Numbered from the stretch's first letter, positions 27,426 through 37,893 are shown. The stretch is DNA of 64,000 nt from Photobacterium phosphoreum (GCF_002954725.1 NZ_MSCQ01000001.1:717857-781856); one strand, 5' to 3'. The notes: generated by a model not told the origin, from the sequence alone. Numbers and translations: made by a program.

Positions 27426-27624
27426 AGATTGGGCACCAGAGATAACGAATGGTATTGATAAGCTATGGTAAGGTATCTACTAATAAAGCGCATTAGTTAT
27501 TGTTACCATAACCTCATGATTGGGTATGTAAACTAGCGGAAAATAGGATGATAAAAGATCAAATGATTGTATTGCTAGTTACACTTAATTGCTAGTTATC
27601 AGTGTAGATAATTAGACTGAATAG

Positions 27625-27658
27625 AGGCTGACTCATGAGTGAACTAATGAGTCAGCCT
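27625..27658 (-). repeat. Hairpin downstream of ybjL
   Basis: Perfect 12-bp inverted repeat AGGCTGACTCAT (27625-27636) / ATGAGTCAGCCT (27647-27658), loop of ten, without a strong T run on either strand. It lies between the ybjL stop and phoP and may be a weak terminator or RNA-stabilising 3' structure. Confidence 0.6.
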
Positions 27659-27695
27659 TCTATAAAAGCGAGGATAAAAGCTAGATTGACCTTAG

Positions 27696-29378
27696 CTATT
27701 GGAAAATAAAGATCAATGTACCTGCTATTGTGAGTAATACGTTAGCAATCGCATAAGTACCCGCATAGCCTAAGGCTGGAATCGTACTACGAGCGTGTTC
27801 ATTGATCATATCCATTGCCGGAGCACAAGTTCGGGCACCAATGATGGCTCCAAATAATAATGCGCGGTTCATTTTTAGTACATAAGCACCAAAAAGGTAA
27901 GCTAAAACAACAGGAATGACACTGACCATTAAACTAGTAATAAATACGGTTAGACCTATATTGCCGATAGATGCAAATAAATTAGAGCCAGCACTTAAAC
28001 CGATTCCCACCATAAACACCATCAGACCTAAATCTTTAGCCATGTTAAGTGCGCCTTGAGGCACATAACCAAAGGTAGGGTGGTTTGCACGTAAGAAACC
28101 TAACGTAATACCCGCGATCAATAATCCTGCCGCGCTACCTAAACCAAAGGCAACATGGCCAAACTTCATCGTTACTAAGCCCATTAATAGGCCAATAATA
28201 AAGAAACAGCAGAACGCGAGCAGATCGGCAATTTGACTGTGAATTGAGATAAAACCAATGCGTTCAGCAAGCCCTAAAACACGGCTTTTTTCACCGCTGA
28301 CTTGTAGAATATCACCTTTATTCAACAGAATATTATGATCCATTGGCATTTCAATTTGTGCGCGTACTACACGGTTAAGGAAACAACCATATTCAGATAA
28401 ATTTAATTCTGATAAGCGTTTACCTGCAATACCGTCATTTTTAACCACGATTTCTTCTTCTACAATACGTAGATCGAGTAAGTCGCGATCAAAGACTTCT
28501 TTACCATTACGGAAGCTAGGATCAAGACGTGCATGGCTATCTGGGTAACCCACTAAGGCTATTTCATCACCTTCTTGTAAAATAGCATCGCCATCAGGGT
28601 TCGCTAAAATACCATTACGTCGTACACGTTCGATATAACAACCTGTTTGACGATAAATACCCAATTCACGTAGGTTACGACCATCAATCCAGTTGATGAG
28701 TTCAGGACCTGCGCGGTAGGCGCGAATAATGGGCAGATAAACTTTACGTTGTGCGACTTCACCGATACCACGTTCGCGTGCAATTTGCTGTGATGATTCA
28801 GCAAGATTTTGCTTTTGCAATTTAGGCATCAGTTTAGCGAGGAAGATTAAACTCACTAAGCCAACCAGATATGACATGGCATAACCAACACTTAAGCTTT
28901 CACTTAATTGTTTAATAACCGCAGGGTCAGTAATACCCGCCAGACCATTATGAAGCGCATCTTTTGCACCAACAAGTACCGGTGTTGCTGTTAATGAGCC
29001 AGCCATCAAACCGGTCGCTAGACCAATATCCATGTGGAGATAACGCGCCATGGTCATCGTTATAGCAATCGATGACAATAAAACGACTAATGCGAGCATT
29101 AGATAGTGCTTACCATCGCGGAAGAAGATACCAAAAAAGTTTGGTCCAGCTTCTATGCCGACGCAAAAAATAAACAGCATAAAACCAATATTTAACGCAT
29201 CAGTATCAAACGTAAAACCAGCATTACCAAATAATAAAGCAGTAAGTAGAACGCCAATAGAGTTACCCAGTGTCATCTTGGCAAAACGAATTTTACCCAG
29301 ACTTAAACCAACAGCAAGGACTACAAATAGCAATAAAATATCATTTTGGTGTAGAAGTGCGGCTACATCAATGTTCAC
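27696..29378 (-). CDS. ybjL: YbjL, putative AAE-family transporter with TrkA-C domains
   Basis: Aspartate:alanine exchanger (AAE) family. Layout: five to six N-terminal helices ([33 protein letters not shown]), a central cytoplasmic pair of TrkA-C/RCK_C domains (about residues 205-370), and a second membrane bundle ending near residue 560. Very close to E. coli YbjL along its length. Substrate unknown. Next to grxA, as in E. coli. Confidence 0.93.
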   Translation of the reverse strand: MNIDVAALLHQNDILLLFVVLAVGLSLGKIRFAKMTLGNSIGVLLTALLFGNAGFTFDTDALNIGFMLFIFCVGIEAGPNFFGIFFRDGKHYLMLALVVLLSSIAITMTMARYLHMDIGLATGLMAGSLTATPVLVGAKDALHNGLAGITDPAVIKQLSESLSVGYAMSYLVGLVSLIFLAKLMPKLQKQNLAESSQQIARERGIGEVAQRKVYLPIIRAYRAGPELINWIDGRNLRELGIYRQTGCYIERVRRNGILANPDGDAILQEGDEIALVGYPDSHARLDPSFRNGKEVFDRDLLDLRIVEEEIVVKNDGIAGKRLSELNLSEYGCFLNRVVRAQIEMPMDHNILLNKGDILQVSGEKSRVLGLAERIGFISIHSQIADLLAFCCFFIIGLLMGLVTMKFGHVAFGLGSAAGLLIAGITLGFLRANHPTFGYVPQGALNMAKDLGLMVFMVGIGLSAGSNLFASIGNIGLTVFITSLMVSVIPVVLAYLFGAYVLKMNRALLFGAIIGARTCAPAMDMINEHARSTIPALGYAGTYAIANVLLTIAGTLIFIFQ

Positions 29379-29592
29379 GACGGATTTCCGAAATAATGGA
29401 AAGATAAAAGTGGGACAAAGTCTAGCTGATTTTGATGGGAGGTTATAGTTTATATTATAAATAAATAGCGAAAATTTATAATATAAACGAACTCGTTAAG
29501 CTAATTTGTACTTTTGTAATGCGGATTATTTTAAAGGAGCGTCATACGTTAAAAAATAGTGTTTTAATAATCAGACATAATCATGGTCAAAT

Positions 29593-29620
29593 AAAAAAGG
29601 CTGACACTGTCAGCCTTTTA
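29593..29620 (-). terminator. Terminator of grxA
   Basis: AAAAGGCTGA / TCAGCCTTTT stem (29595-29604 with 29610-29619), loop CACTG; on the minus strand it is followed by a U run. Confidence 0.88.
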
Positions 29621-29632
29621 ATCAATCTATAT

Positions 29633-29902
29633 TTATGCTTCTTTAAAAAGCAGCTTATGTTCTTTTGCATAAGCTTCAAATTCAGTACAACCACCAATAT
29701 GATCTTGGTCGACAAAAATTTGAGGTACTGTTTCAACAGGCTTACCGACAGTTTTTTCTAAATCAGCTTTACTGATACCTTCAGCATGGATATCAACGTA
29801 GCGGAAGTTAAAATCGTCGCGCTCTTCTTTAATTTTTTCTGCTAGTTCTTTTGCACGAACACAAAAAGGACAACCGGGACGACCAAAAATGACAACGAAC
29901 AT
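29633..29902 (-). CDS. grxA: Glutaredoxin 1 (GrxA)
   Basis: Glutathione-dependent thiol-disulfide oxidoreductase, electron donor to ribonucleotide reductase. Active site CPFC (E. coli has CPYC) at residues 11-14, TVP cis-proline motif (ETVPQIF) and GG motif IGGCTEF, which has an extra Cys where E. coli has Tyr. 89 aa from ATG 29902, with AGGAG six bases upstream; the longer frame to 29917 would include that Shine-Dalgarno. Confidence 0.93.
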   Translation of the reverse strand: MFVVIFGRPGCPFCVRAKELAEKIKEERDDFNFRYVDIHAEGISKADLEKTVGKPVETVPQIFVDQDHIGGCTEFEAYAKEHKLLFKEA

Positions 29903-30022
29903 AAATTTCTCCTGCATAAGTTGTCTTTACTATAACGTGACTATGGCGAGAGCGAAAGCGGGTTTTTTCTGTTAAACCAATAGATAAAAGCGATATAGTT
30001 TATATCAAGAGAGATAGCGTCA

Positions 30023-30054
30023 AAAAATAAAAAGCCAGATCGAATATCTGGCTT
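30023..30054 (-). terminator. Terminator of the porin gene
   Basis: AAGCCAGAT (30032-30040) / ATCTGGCTT (30045-30053); the minus strand has a T-rich tail. Confidence 0.9.
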
Positions 30055-30078
30055 AGTAATAATGATTAATGAGGATGT

Positions 30079-31032
30079 TTAAAAGTCGTAACGAATACCT
30101 GCCTGTAATTCATCATCTTTTTCATCAAGCTGTTGGAATTTGTAACCGATGTAAGTACGTAGGCTTTTGTTGAATTTATAGAGACCTTCTAGTGCAAAAT
30201 AGTCAACTTCATCGGTGGTGGCATTATTGATTTCTGATTGCTGGAAATTGTAAACACCACGCGCTGTAAACTGATTGAATGTGTAAGCCGCTGCTAGCTC
30301 ATAACCGCTTAAATCCACATCACCATGCTTGCCATTAGCATAAGTTGCACCAGCATACATATTATTGAATTCATAACTGATCGCGAAGTTAAATTGGTTT
30401 GCATCAATATCAACACCATCATTGCCGTTAATATAACCCGCACCTAAGCTTAACCCAAAAGGAAAGCTATATTGCGCAGCAATACCATAGCTATCACTGT
30501 CTTTAGCATCGTTATTATTTTCTGCAATATAGTTCGTTGCAATGGCGACATTGTTAAACTCACTAACATATAAGAAATTGTTTTCACGTTTATCTTTATT
30601 ACCATCAACAAGGTCGACAGCGTCACCACCAAAGGTTGATAAAATATCGGTAAAATCAGTGAGCATCACTTGAGCTGAATCTTGTTTACCATACGAAAAA
30701 GCACCAAAATCAGTGTCTAATCCAGCATAGAGGTAGCGAGTAGTGATTGTGCTGTCTTTATTATCTGAAATTTCAGCTTCATATTTACCGAAAGCGGTTA
30801 ATTGTTCATTAATTACAGATTTCCCTTTTAACGCTAGGCGAGCACGGCTTTTATCTTTAAATTCATTACTGTCATTATTAATACCTTTATTTTCTTTTGA
30901 GAGATTAAAGCGTGCTTCTGCTCGGCCACCAAGTTCAATAACGGTATCGTTATTATCATATACCGTTGCTGCGGTTGCTGTTCCTGTTGATAAGCACGTA
31001 AAAATAGCGGCTACCACTGCTGCTTTTTGCAT
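30079..31032 (-). CDS. General porin (Gram-negative porin family)
   Basis: Outer-membrane trimeric porin. Signal peptide at residues 1-21 (cleavage after TATA), then alternating beta-strand sequence, the loop 3 region around DFGAFSYGKQDSA, and a terminal Phe (AGIRYDF) for BAM recognition. 317 aa, similar to OmpU/OmpL-type porins of Vibrionaceae; which orthologue I cannot tell. GAGGA lies eight bases before the ATG. Codons 2-8 contain complements of the RybB-type seed (AAAAAGCAG and GCAGUGGU), so it is a likely target of the sRNA array at 19627-20180. Confidence 0.9.
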   Translation of the reverse strand: MQKAAVVAAIFTCLSTGTATAATVYDNNDTVIELGGRAEARFNLSKENKGINNDSNEFKDKSRARLALKGKSVINEQLTAFGKYEAEISDNKDSTITTRYLYAGLDTDFGAFSYGKQDSAQVMLTDFTDILSTFGGDAVDLVDGNKDKRENNFLYVSEFNNVAIATNYIAENNNDAKDSDSYGIAAQYSFPFGLSLGAGYINGNDGVDIDANQFNFAISYEFNNMYAGATYANGKHGDVDLSGYELAAAYTFNQFTARGVYNFQQSEINNATTDEVDYFALEGLYKFNKSLRTYIGYKFQQLDEKDDELQAGIRYDF

Positions 31033-31381
31033 TGTTCATTCCTCGTTAAATTATCTATGGCTTCATTGCCGTTGAACTATATGCAGCCTAACGATGCGTT
31101 ATTACGCTCCCATTACGATAAAAAGTCACTTTTACTACATGTATCTCGTCGTGGTAAATAATGACAATTGTGAGTCAGTGTTGATCTTGGTGGTGTAGTT
31201 ATTGAAATAGGGAATAACTTGTTGGTAATCAATAACAGATTAACTAATCTGGCTAAAGCTAGTTATATTCTGCTAATGGCATTGCTGAAAATAAGCACTA
31301 AATTTTAGACAGCAAGGATGGCAAGAGTCCGACTCGATATTTTAATTAGATGGATATAATTTTAGAGGGGCTAAATAACCT
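31033..31381. other. Intergenic region porin / alcohol dehydrogenase
   Basis: 349 bases between divergent genes. It must hold both promoters and the porin leader (Shine-Dalgarno GAGGA). No terminator, ORF or clear operator was recognised. Confidence 0.5.
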
Positions 31382-32566
31382 ATGTTTCAGTTTATGACTT
31401 CAACACGCATCATCTTTGGTGAAGGTGCTATGCATGATTCTTTATCATTACTTAATCAATTTGGTTACAGTGCATTGCTGGTTACAGGACAAGATCAGCA
31501 GCGTTCACAGCAACTTGAACAGTACTTTAAACAGCAGAATATACGTTATCAACGGTTGGTTATTAAAGGTGAACCGCTAATCGCAATGATAGAAGAGCTT
31601 GCGGCAATGGGGCGGACTTTTTGCCCTGATATGGTCGTTGGTATTGGTGGGGGCAGTGTGCTGGATGTGGCTAAATCATTGGCGGCATTAATTCCAAACC
31701 AAGGCAGTGTTTATGATTATGTTGATGTTGTTGGACGGAATGTACCGTTGCAAGTTAAATCGTTGCCATTTATTGCGATTCCAACGACAGCGGGCACTGG
31801 GGCTGAAGTGAGCAAAAGTGCCGTATTACAATCTGCTCAAGAACAAGTAAAAGTGAATTTAAGTAATGTTGAGTTATTCCCTGATTTGGCCATTATTGAT
31901 CCCACTTTAACCTATGGAATGGACGCAGTATTATCAGGATGCTGTGCAATGGATGCGTTTACTCATTTAATGGAAGCCTATGTCTGTGGTGAGCCAAATC
32001 CATTAACCGATATGATCTGTGAAGAAGGATTAAGACGCATTACGACGTCTATATTACCTGCTTGTCGAGATGATCATTATCCTTCTCGGAGTAACATGGC
32101 TTTTGCTGCAATGTTGGGAGGAATGGCACGTTCAAATGCAAAACTAGGTGCAGCTCATGGATTAGCATCAGCATTAAGTGGCCGCTTAGAAGCCCCTCAT
32201 GGACTTATTACTGCGCGACTCTCGCCTTATGTGATGAAAGAAAACATCTCAGTTGCAATAGAGCTAGGGCGAAGTGATGTGTTAGCCCGTTACCAGAAAT
32301 TGGCCGTTATATTAACATTGAATAATGATGCGGATATTGAAGACAGTGTGCAATGGGTAGATAGCATGTTAACAAAATTGCAGCTGCCATTATTATCGGA
32401 TTATGGTTTGTGCAACACCATGTTTGAAGAAGTTGCTGATGATGCATTACGCAGCTGTACGATTAAGGGTAACCCATTACCATTAAATCAGCAGCGACTC
32501 CTGACGATCTTACAGCAAGTGTGCAGTGTGAAATTGTCATTATCAAATATAAAATTCAGCGAATAG
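31382..32566 (+). CDS. Iron-containing alcohol dehydrogenase
   Basis: Group III metal-dependent alcohol dehydrogenase (PF00465), NAD(P)-dependent. GIGGGSVLDVAKS nucleotide-binding loop near residue 95, PTTAGTGAEVS, metal ligands in MDAFTHLMEAYV (Asp, His) and AAHGLASALSGRLEAPHG (two His). 394 aa, family length. Substrate cannot be read from the sequence. Isolated gene; the preceding leader has GAGGGG upstream of the ATG. Confidence 0.88.
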   Translation: MFQFMTSTRIIFGEGAMHDSLSLLNQFGYSALLVTGQDQQRSQQLEQYFKQQNIRYQRLVIKGEPLIAMIEELAAMGRTFCPDMVVGIGGGSVLDVAKSLAALIPNQGSVYDYVDVVGRNVPLQVKSLPFIAIPTTAGTGAEVSKSAVLQSAQEQVKVNLSNVELFPDLAIIDPTLTYGMDAVLSGCCAMDAFTHLMEAYVCGEPNPLTDMICEEGLRRITTSILPACRDDHYPSRSNMAFAAMLGGMARSNAKLGAAHGLASALSGRLEAPHGLITARLSPYVMKENISVAIELGRSDVLARYQKLAVILTLNNDADIEDSVQWVDSMLTKLQLPLLSDYGLCNTMFEEVADDALRSCTIKGNPLPLNQQRLLTILQQVCSVKLSLSNIKFSE

Positions 32567-33058
32567 AGAAAACGATCATTATATGTATGATTTATGTTTA
32601 TAGTGAGTTTTACTTGTTTTGCATCAAAAAGTGACTTAGGTTGCTTTTTTTTTATCTCTATATTTGTGAAAAATCGATATTTTCAGGTTTTTTTTAAATT
32701 ATTTATTTAAAATAAAAAAATAATACAATATATTTCAGTTTGTTTCGGTTATCATTTCCAGTATTAATTAATATTAATGTAAATACAATCAATGACTTGT
32801 CTACGTTTTTATTTAGTGGCGAGTGAGAATGTAACAATGTTTAATGTTTTTAATACTTGGTGACAAAAATTAGCCATTATTATCAGAAAGAATCTTTACA
32901 TATTTTATGGTTTGATAGTGTTTTTTGATTTAGATGCTCTTTTTTGTGAGATAAGCATTGATCTGTATCGCTGGTTACATTAGAATTCGCCGCGCATAAA
33001 TATGCGAATAGATTTTTAAACGTTCATTACTTTTGTTGAAATCCTGTAGGGGAAAAAG
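32567..33058. other. Intergenic region upstream of satP
   Basis: 492 AT-rich bases between two rightward genes. It contains the satP leader with Shine-Dalgarno AGGGGAA just before the ATG. Long A/T tracts lie at 32640-32720. TGTGA occurs twice without a good second half, so I do not call CRP sites. No terminator for the dehydrogenase gene and no ORF is convincing. Confidence 0.5.
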
Positions 33059-33649
33059 ATGTCTACAAAACTTGCTAATCCAGCACCATTAGGTCTAATG
33101 GGCTTTGGTATGACTACTGTTTTATTAAATATCCATAATGCTGGCTTTTTCCCTATAGACTCTATGATTCTAGCGATGGGTATTTTTTATGGTGGCCTTG
33201 GGCAAGTTCTTGTTGGCATGATGTGTTTTAAACGTGGTGATACTTTTGGTACTACAGCATTTACATCTTATGGTCTATTTTGGCTAACATTAGTTGGTTT
33301 ACTAATCTTGCCAAAACTTGGCTTTGCTGCGAGCCCTGCACCATTTATGGCGTGGTATCTATTACTATGGGGTGTATTTACAGCCTTTATGTTTGTTGGT
33401 TCTTTACGTTACCCACCAGCTAAGCAAGTTGTTTTTGGTTCTTTAACTATTCTTTTCTTCTTGCTTGCTGCTCGCGATTTTACTGGTAGCGAAACAATTG
33501 GCTTTATCGCTGGTATTGAAGGTATCTTCTGTGGTTTAAGTGCAATTTATTTTGCAATGGCACAAGTGTTAAATGCAGAATATGGCCGTGTGATCTTACC
33601 CGTTGGTATGGCACCTAAAGATCGTGAATTGCAATCTGTTGCTGCATAG
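33059..33649 (+). CDS. satP: Acetate/succinate permease SatP (YaaH)
   Basis: AceTr (GPR1/FUN34/YaaH) family inner-membrane channel for acetate and succinate. N-terminal [14 protein letters not shown] carries the family motif NPAPLGL; six hydrophobic segments follow; the C-terminal YGRVILPVG is typical. 196 aa against 188 in E. coli. Own terminator downstream. Confidence 0.93.
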   Translation: MSTKLANPAPLGLMGFGMTTVLLNIHNAGFFPIDSMILAMGIFYGGLGQVLVGMMCFKRGDTFGTTAFTSYGLFWLTLVGLLILPKLGFAASPAPFMAWYLLLWGVFTAFMFVGSLRYPPAKQVVFGSLTILFFLLAARDFTGSETIGFIAGIEGIFCGLSAIYFAMAQVLNAEYGRVILPVGMAPKDRELQSVAA

Positions 33650-33674
33650 TCTTTAAAACATAGTTTAATATTAG

Positions 33675-33702
33675 ACCCCGCTTATTTAAGTGGGGTTTTT
33701 TT
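33675..33702 (+). terminator. Terminator of satP
   Basis: ACCCCGCTT / AAGTGGGGT stem (33675-33683 with 33688-33696), loop ATTT, T run. Confidence 0.92.
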
Positions 33703-33732
33703 ATATCTATGATTTATGGATTTATGAGGTAT

Positions 33733-33766
33733 AAAAAAACCTCGCATTGTGAATTGGCGAGGTTTT
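33733..33766 (-). terminator. Terminator of the AraC gene
   Basis: AAAACCTCGC (33736-33745) / GCGAGGTTTT (33757-33766); seven U follow on the minus strand. Confidence 0.9.
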
Positions 33767-33785
33767 AATGTTGACACTTTATTTT

Positions 33786-34670
33786 TTAATAGCACATTTC
33801 AGGTAAATGCTCAGTATGTTCTTTATAAGTAAAACACCCTTCAGTATTCATATCATTTTCTTTTCTTGAACTGGTTCTAAATTGTGATGGTGTTAAATTA
33901 TATTTACGCTTGAATGCATCACAAAAATAAGCAGCACTGCCAAAACCAGAGCGATTGCCTATTTGTGAGATTGAGTAATTAGAAAAAGTCAGAAAGTTAA
34001 GCGCAAGCCCCATTCGAACGTCTAGTAATAATTGGCTAAACGATACACCTTCCTTCGCTAAGTGGCGACGTAAGGTTGATTGGGTAGTGAACAACGCTTT
34101 AGCCATATCATCAACGCTCCATTTACGCTGAGGATCTTGGGTTATTAAACGTGCAATAGTCCGTTCTTTAGGTTCGTCATAATTGAAACGATAAACATTG
34201 AAAACATCAATACCAGTATTATTAAGTGCAATTAAAATGAATACTAAGCACTGGCTCAGCAAAGTTTGCTCCATTGTTGATCCACTAATGCTTGGCAATA
34301 GTTGATTAAATAATGCGAAATTTTGCTCAACAATTTCTGATGAATCAATGAGGTAAGTCGGTAAGCAATTCGAAGTTGCTGCTGTTGGCTGTTTAATAGC
34401 ACTAATATATTTGAAAGCTTCTGTTATTGCATCTTCATTAATCATTAAAATTTGCAGTTCAATATTCTCTTGATTATTTAATTGATTAATAGAACAAGAG
34501 ATATGACTAAATTTAGGTATAGCTAAAATGCTAGTATTTTTTATATCTATAGCATGACCATTAATGTGAATATTACCTTCAGCATTTGATAACTTCACAA
34601 TTAAATGGTGATCGACATAAAACTCTTTCAGAACAACATGGCTCTGAGAGAGGATACGCTTATATTTCAT
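33786..34670 (-). CDS. AraC-family transcriptional regulator
   Basis: C-terminal AraC/XylS double HTH at about residues 175-270: WSVDDMAKALFTTQSTLRRHLAKEGVSF and NYSISQIGNRSGFGSAAYFCDAFKRKY. The N-terminal about 150 residues are unlike sugar-binding AraC arms and more like GadX/AdiY-type regulators. 294 aa; the last 25 residues after the HTH have no recognisable motif. Target unknown. Neighbours are satP and the serine genes. Confidence 0.85.
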   Translation of the reverse strand: MKYKRILSQSHVVLKEFYVDHHLIVKLSNAEGNIHINGHAIDIKNTSILAIPKFSHISCSINQLNNQENIELQILMINEDAITEAFKYISAIKQPTAATSNCLPTYLIDSSEIVEQNFALFNQLLPSISGSTMEQTLLSQCLVFILIALNNTGIDVFNVYRFNYDEPKERTIARLITQDPQRKWSVDDMAKALFTTQSTLRRHLAKEGVSFSQLLLDVRMGLALNFLTFSNYSISQIGNRSGFGSAAYFCDAFKRKYNLTPSQFRTSSRKENDMNTEGCFTYKEHTEHLPEMCY

Positions 34671-34978
34671 AGCAATATTGCTTCTCTATAAAGGGAATAA
34701 ATCCTTCATTACATATCGTACATCAATGATGTAAAAGGGCGATATACGCATCCATGCTAATACTACATTAATAATAATGAGTCTATGTAATTGAGTATAG
34801 GACTAAAAGAAAAGAAAGAATAGATACAATTGGCTATATAAGGAGCAACGAGATGAGGTAATAGTTATATCGATATAATATAGTCATATATCTTAACGAT
34901 ATGGTGTTGTGAGGTGATTAATAATGAATCAAGTTGTATATAATTGTGATTTTCAGCAGGATATTTTGAGCATAAAAC
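34671..34978. other. Intergenic region upstream of the AraC gene
   Basis: About 308 AT-rich bases that must contain the AraC gene promoter. Small palindromes such as ATATCGATAT occur but nothing I would name. No ORF. Confidence 0.4.
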
Positions 34979-35007
34979 AAAAAAACTATCCGAAGATAGT
35001 TTTTTTA
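34979..35007 (-). terminator. Terminator of the L-serine deaminase gene
   Basis: AAAAAACTATC / GATAGTTTTTT with a CGAA (plus strand) loop at 34991-34994; U run on the minus strand. Confidence 0.92.
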
Positions 35008-35034
35008 GTTATAGCCAAATTGGTTATTTTACGT

Positions 35035-36396
35035 TTAGCAAATCACTTTAATGGCTAGACCACCTTGCGATGTTTCACGGTATTTAGCGTTCATGTCTTT
35101 ACCTGTTTCAAGCATTGTTTCAATAACTTTATCCAGAGATACACGTGGTGCAGATGAACGACGAAGTGCCATACGGGTTGCATTAATTGCTTTTACTGCC
35201 GCAATACCGTTACGCTCAATACAAGGAACTTGTACTTGTCCTGCAACTGGATCACAGGTTAAGCCAAGATTGTGCTCCATTGCGATTTCAGCAGCCATGC
35301 AGACTTGTTCTGGACTTCCACCCATTAATTCAGCTAAACCAGCAGCAGCCATTGAACACGCAACACCTACTTCACCCTGACAGCCAACCTCGGCACCAGA
35401 AATAGAAGCATTACGTTTATATAAACCACCAACAGCGCCAGATGCTGCAAAGTAACGCATATATTCTTTTGGACCAACAGATTGAACAAATTTGTCATAG
35501 TAAGCTAAAACAGCAGGGATAATGCCACATGCACCATTCGTTGGCGCTGTTACTACTCGGCCACCAGCTGCGTTTTCTTCATTGACAGCAAAGGCATACA
35601 TATTAATCCAATCAACAACCGTCATTGGGTCATTGTTAAATTTTTCTGTTGTAATCAGTTGTTGACGTAATGCTGCTGCACGGCGGGGTACACGAAGTGG
35701 TCCAGGCAAAATACCTTCTTCATTCATACCACGTTCCATACACTCACGCATCGTTTTCCAAATGTTAGCGAAGTATGTGCTGATTTCATCTTCAGCATTC
35801 ATAGCACGTTCGTTAGCCATAACGAGAGCACTAACAGAAAGGCCATGTTCGTTACATTGTTCTAGTAATTCAGATGCGTAAGCAAACGGGTAAGGAACTT
35901 CAACGGTATTCGTTTGTTCTTTACCAAAGTTTTCTTCATCAACAATAAACCCGCCACCGATAGAGTAGTAAGTTTTAGAAAAAATAACCTCATCATCAAG
36001 CCAAGCATGGATTGACATGCCATTTTCATGAAGGGATAGGTTTGTTGTATGGAAGTTCATACCGCCATCACGAGGGAAATCAACAGTGTGACAGTGCATG
36101 CCAACAGGAAGACGCTCAGTTTCTTCTACGCGCGAGATAAACCCAGGAATGCTGTCAATATCAACATGTTCAGGTGAGTTTCCAGCAAGACCCATAATGA
36201 TAGCAATATCAGTGTGGTGGCCTTTACCTGTCAGCGATAAAGAACCGTAAACATCAACGGTAATTTTAGTTACGTCACGTAATTTTCCTAGCGTGCGTAA
36301 GTCATCGATGAACTCTTTACCTGCTTTCATTGGGCCAACAGTGTGAGAACTTGAAGGGCCTACACCAATTTTGAAAATATCGAAAATACTGATCAT
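35035..36396 (-). CDS. sdaA: L-serine deaminase (SdaA/SdaB type)
   Basis: Iron-sulfur L-serine ammonia-lyase producing pyruvate and ammonia. N-terminal beta domain ([20 protein letters not shown]), catalytic alpha domain with cluster cysteines in [15 protein letters not shown] and VQVPCIER. 453 aa. SdaA and SdaB paralogues cannot be separated with confidence: the neighbour sdaC suggests SdaB, while nearby nudL-pabB suggests SdaA as in E. coli. Start ATG 36396 with GAGG seven bases upstream, itself inside a potential hairpin. Confidence 0.93.
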   Translation of the reverse strand: MISIFDIFKIGVGPSSSHTVGPMKAGKEFIDDLRTLGKLRDVTKITVDVYGSLSLTGKGHHTDIAIIMGLAGNSPEHVDIDSIPGFISRVEETERLPVGMHCHTVDFPRDGGMNFHTTNLSLHENGMSIHAWLDDEVIFSKTYYSIGGGFIVDEENFGKEQTNTVEVPYPFAYASELLEQCNEHGLSVSALVMANERAMNAEDEISTYFANIWKTMRECMERGMNEEGILPGPLRVPRRAAALRQQLITTEKFNNDPMTVVDWINMYAFAVNEENAAGGRVVTAPTNGACGIIPAVLAYYDKFVQSVGPKEYMRYFAASGAVGGLYKRNASISGAEVGCQGEVGVACSMAAAGLAELMGGSPEQVCMAAEIAMEHNLGLTCDPVAGQVQVPCIERNGIAAVKAINATRMALRRSSAPRVSLDKVIETMLETGKDMNAKYRETSQGGLAIKVIC

Positions 36397-36583
36397 GTTA
36401 TTACCTCAGTCAAAGGAGGCGATTCTGCTTCCGAGTAAGACTGTTATTCGTTGATATCCTCGCTCCTTCCTTGGCGAGTGCACTTAAACTAAAAGAGTAA
36501 TCATGCTCGAAGCACCTTTACTCTTTAGTATCGTCTATTTTACGTTATTTGTGCTAGTAAACACCATGCGTACTAGCACAAAT
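36397..36583 (-). promoter_or_regulatory. Structured leader/intergenic RNA between sdaC and sda
   Basis: In minus-strand order: a 13-bp stem ATTTGTGCTAGTA/TACTAGCACAAAT (36583-36571 with 36559-36547); a 9-bp stem AAAGAGTAA/TTACTCTTT (36526-36518 with 36500-36492) followed by TTAG; CTCGC/GCGAG (36478-36474 with 36463-36459); and CCUC/GAGG (36419-36416 with 36407-36404), the last hiding the Shine-Dalgarno of the deaminase gene. The first two may terminate or attenuate sdaC transcription. I do not recognise a known riboswitch. Confidence 0.5.
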
Positions 36584-36636
36584 TTTTGCTTTTATGCGAT
36601 TAATTATTCGTAAACAGTACATTTTTAGTAGTTATA

Positions 36637-37893
36637 TTAAAATGCGCCGTAAATTACAGAAGTGATTGCAGCGGTACCACATAAAACCGTGAATACACGT
36701 GCAAATACTGATGTTTTGTATTTTGCCATTGCGGGTACTGTTTGCATTGCGATAACAGGTAGTAGGAATAAAATACCCGCAATCATTGGCGCGCCCATGG
36801 TTTCGATCATGCCAAGAATACTTGGGTTAATGATAGCGACAATCCACGTTGTGATAACAATGAAACCTAGTGAGATTTTTTCAATTTTAGCAATTGGCAT
36901 CTTAGAGCGAGATTTTGCTAGACCAACCAGACCTTCGTGAGCACCAAGGAAGTGACCAAAGTAGCTTGAAGTAATCGCAGCAAAAGCAACCAGTGGACCT
37001 AAGTAAGAAATCGCTGGTGAATCTTTTACGTTAGCTAAGTATGAAAGTACTGAAATATTTTGCTCTTTTGCCATATTAAGTTGCTCTGGTGTCATTGAAA
37101 GCACAACTGAGAATACAAAGAACATCACAAAGCCCATCAGCATCATTGCTGCACCGCCAGTGATCATGTCAGTTTTCTTAACGGCTTCATCACCGTAGAT
37201 GCGACGTTGTTCTTTTGCGAACTGGCTAATAATAGGGCTGTGGTTAAAAGAGAACACAATGATTGGAATCGCTAACCAAATAATTTTAGGCATTGCAGAC
37301 CAATCGGCTTCTGTTTGTACCATTGACATGTTCCAGTCAGGAATGAGGTACACAGAAAGAATCAGTAGAATAATTACAAGTGGGTAAACCATTGCTGATG
37401 TTGCTTTCAGCATTAATTCTTTACCAAATACAACACCTGCTGTCATCAGTGCAATTAATACACCTGATAGTAACCAACGTGGGATTGATTCCATACCCAT
37501 TTGGTTAACTATGAATGAGTCAACAGTGTTTGTAATACCCACACCGTAAATTAATACGATAGGGTAAATAGCAAAGAAGTAAGCAAACGTAATTAAGTTA
37601 GCACCCGTTTTACCGTAATGCTCTTCTACTGTATCTGTAATGTCGGCATTAGGATTTTTTGATGATAGAACAAAACGTGCTAAGCCTTTATGCGCAAACC
37701 ATGTCATTGGGGCTGCGATAAGAGCAAGAATAACTAGAGGCCAGAAACCGCCCGCACCTGCTTTAATTGGTAAGAATAAAACACCGGCACCTACGGCAGT
37801 ACCAAACAGAGAAAGAGCCCATGTGAAATCGTTATAGGTCCATCCGGTTTTTTTTGCACCAGATGTTGCTGACGCTGTCGATGTATTTTGCAT
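36637..37893 (-). CDS. sdaC: SdaC, serine/proton symporter
   Basis: HAAAP-family inner-membrane serine transporter with about eleven helices. WALSLFGTAVGAGVLFLPI is the family N-terminal signature; IVFSFNHSPIISQFA and NPSILGMIETMGAP are conserved. 418 aa from ATG 37893, compared with about 429 in E. coli; the longer frame to 37944 adds 17 residues with no family support. Upstream of the L-serine deaminase gene, so import and deamination are paired. Confidence 0.92.
   Translation of the reverse strand: MQNTSTASATSGAKKTGWTYNDFTWALSLFGTAVGAGVLFLPIKAGAGGFWPLVILALIAAPMTWFAHKGLARFVLSSKNPNADITDTVEEHYGKTGANLITFAYFFAIYPIVLIYGVGITNTVDSFIVNQMGMESIPRWLLSGVLIALMTAGVVFGKELMLKATSAMVYPLVIILLILSVYLIPDWNMSMVQTEADWSAMPKIIWLAIPIIVFSFNHSPIISQFAKEQRRIYGDEAVKKTDMITGGAAMMLMGFVMFFVFSVVLSMTPEQLNMAKEQNISVLSYLANVKDSPAISYLGPLVAFAAITSSYFGHFLGAHEGLVGLAKSRSKMPIAKIEKISLGFIVITTWIVAIINPSILGMIETMGAPMIAGILFLLPVIAMQTVPAMAKYKTSVFARVFTVLCGTAAITSVIYGAF

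Noticed and set aside
29519-29761. 80-codon open frame overlapping grxA
   Set aside because: Overlaps the grxA terminator and coding region on the opposite strand and has no recognisable protein features.
32900-32990. CRP sites upstream of satP
   Set aside because: Only single TGTGA half-sites are present; the second halves do not match TCACA.
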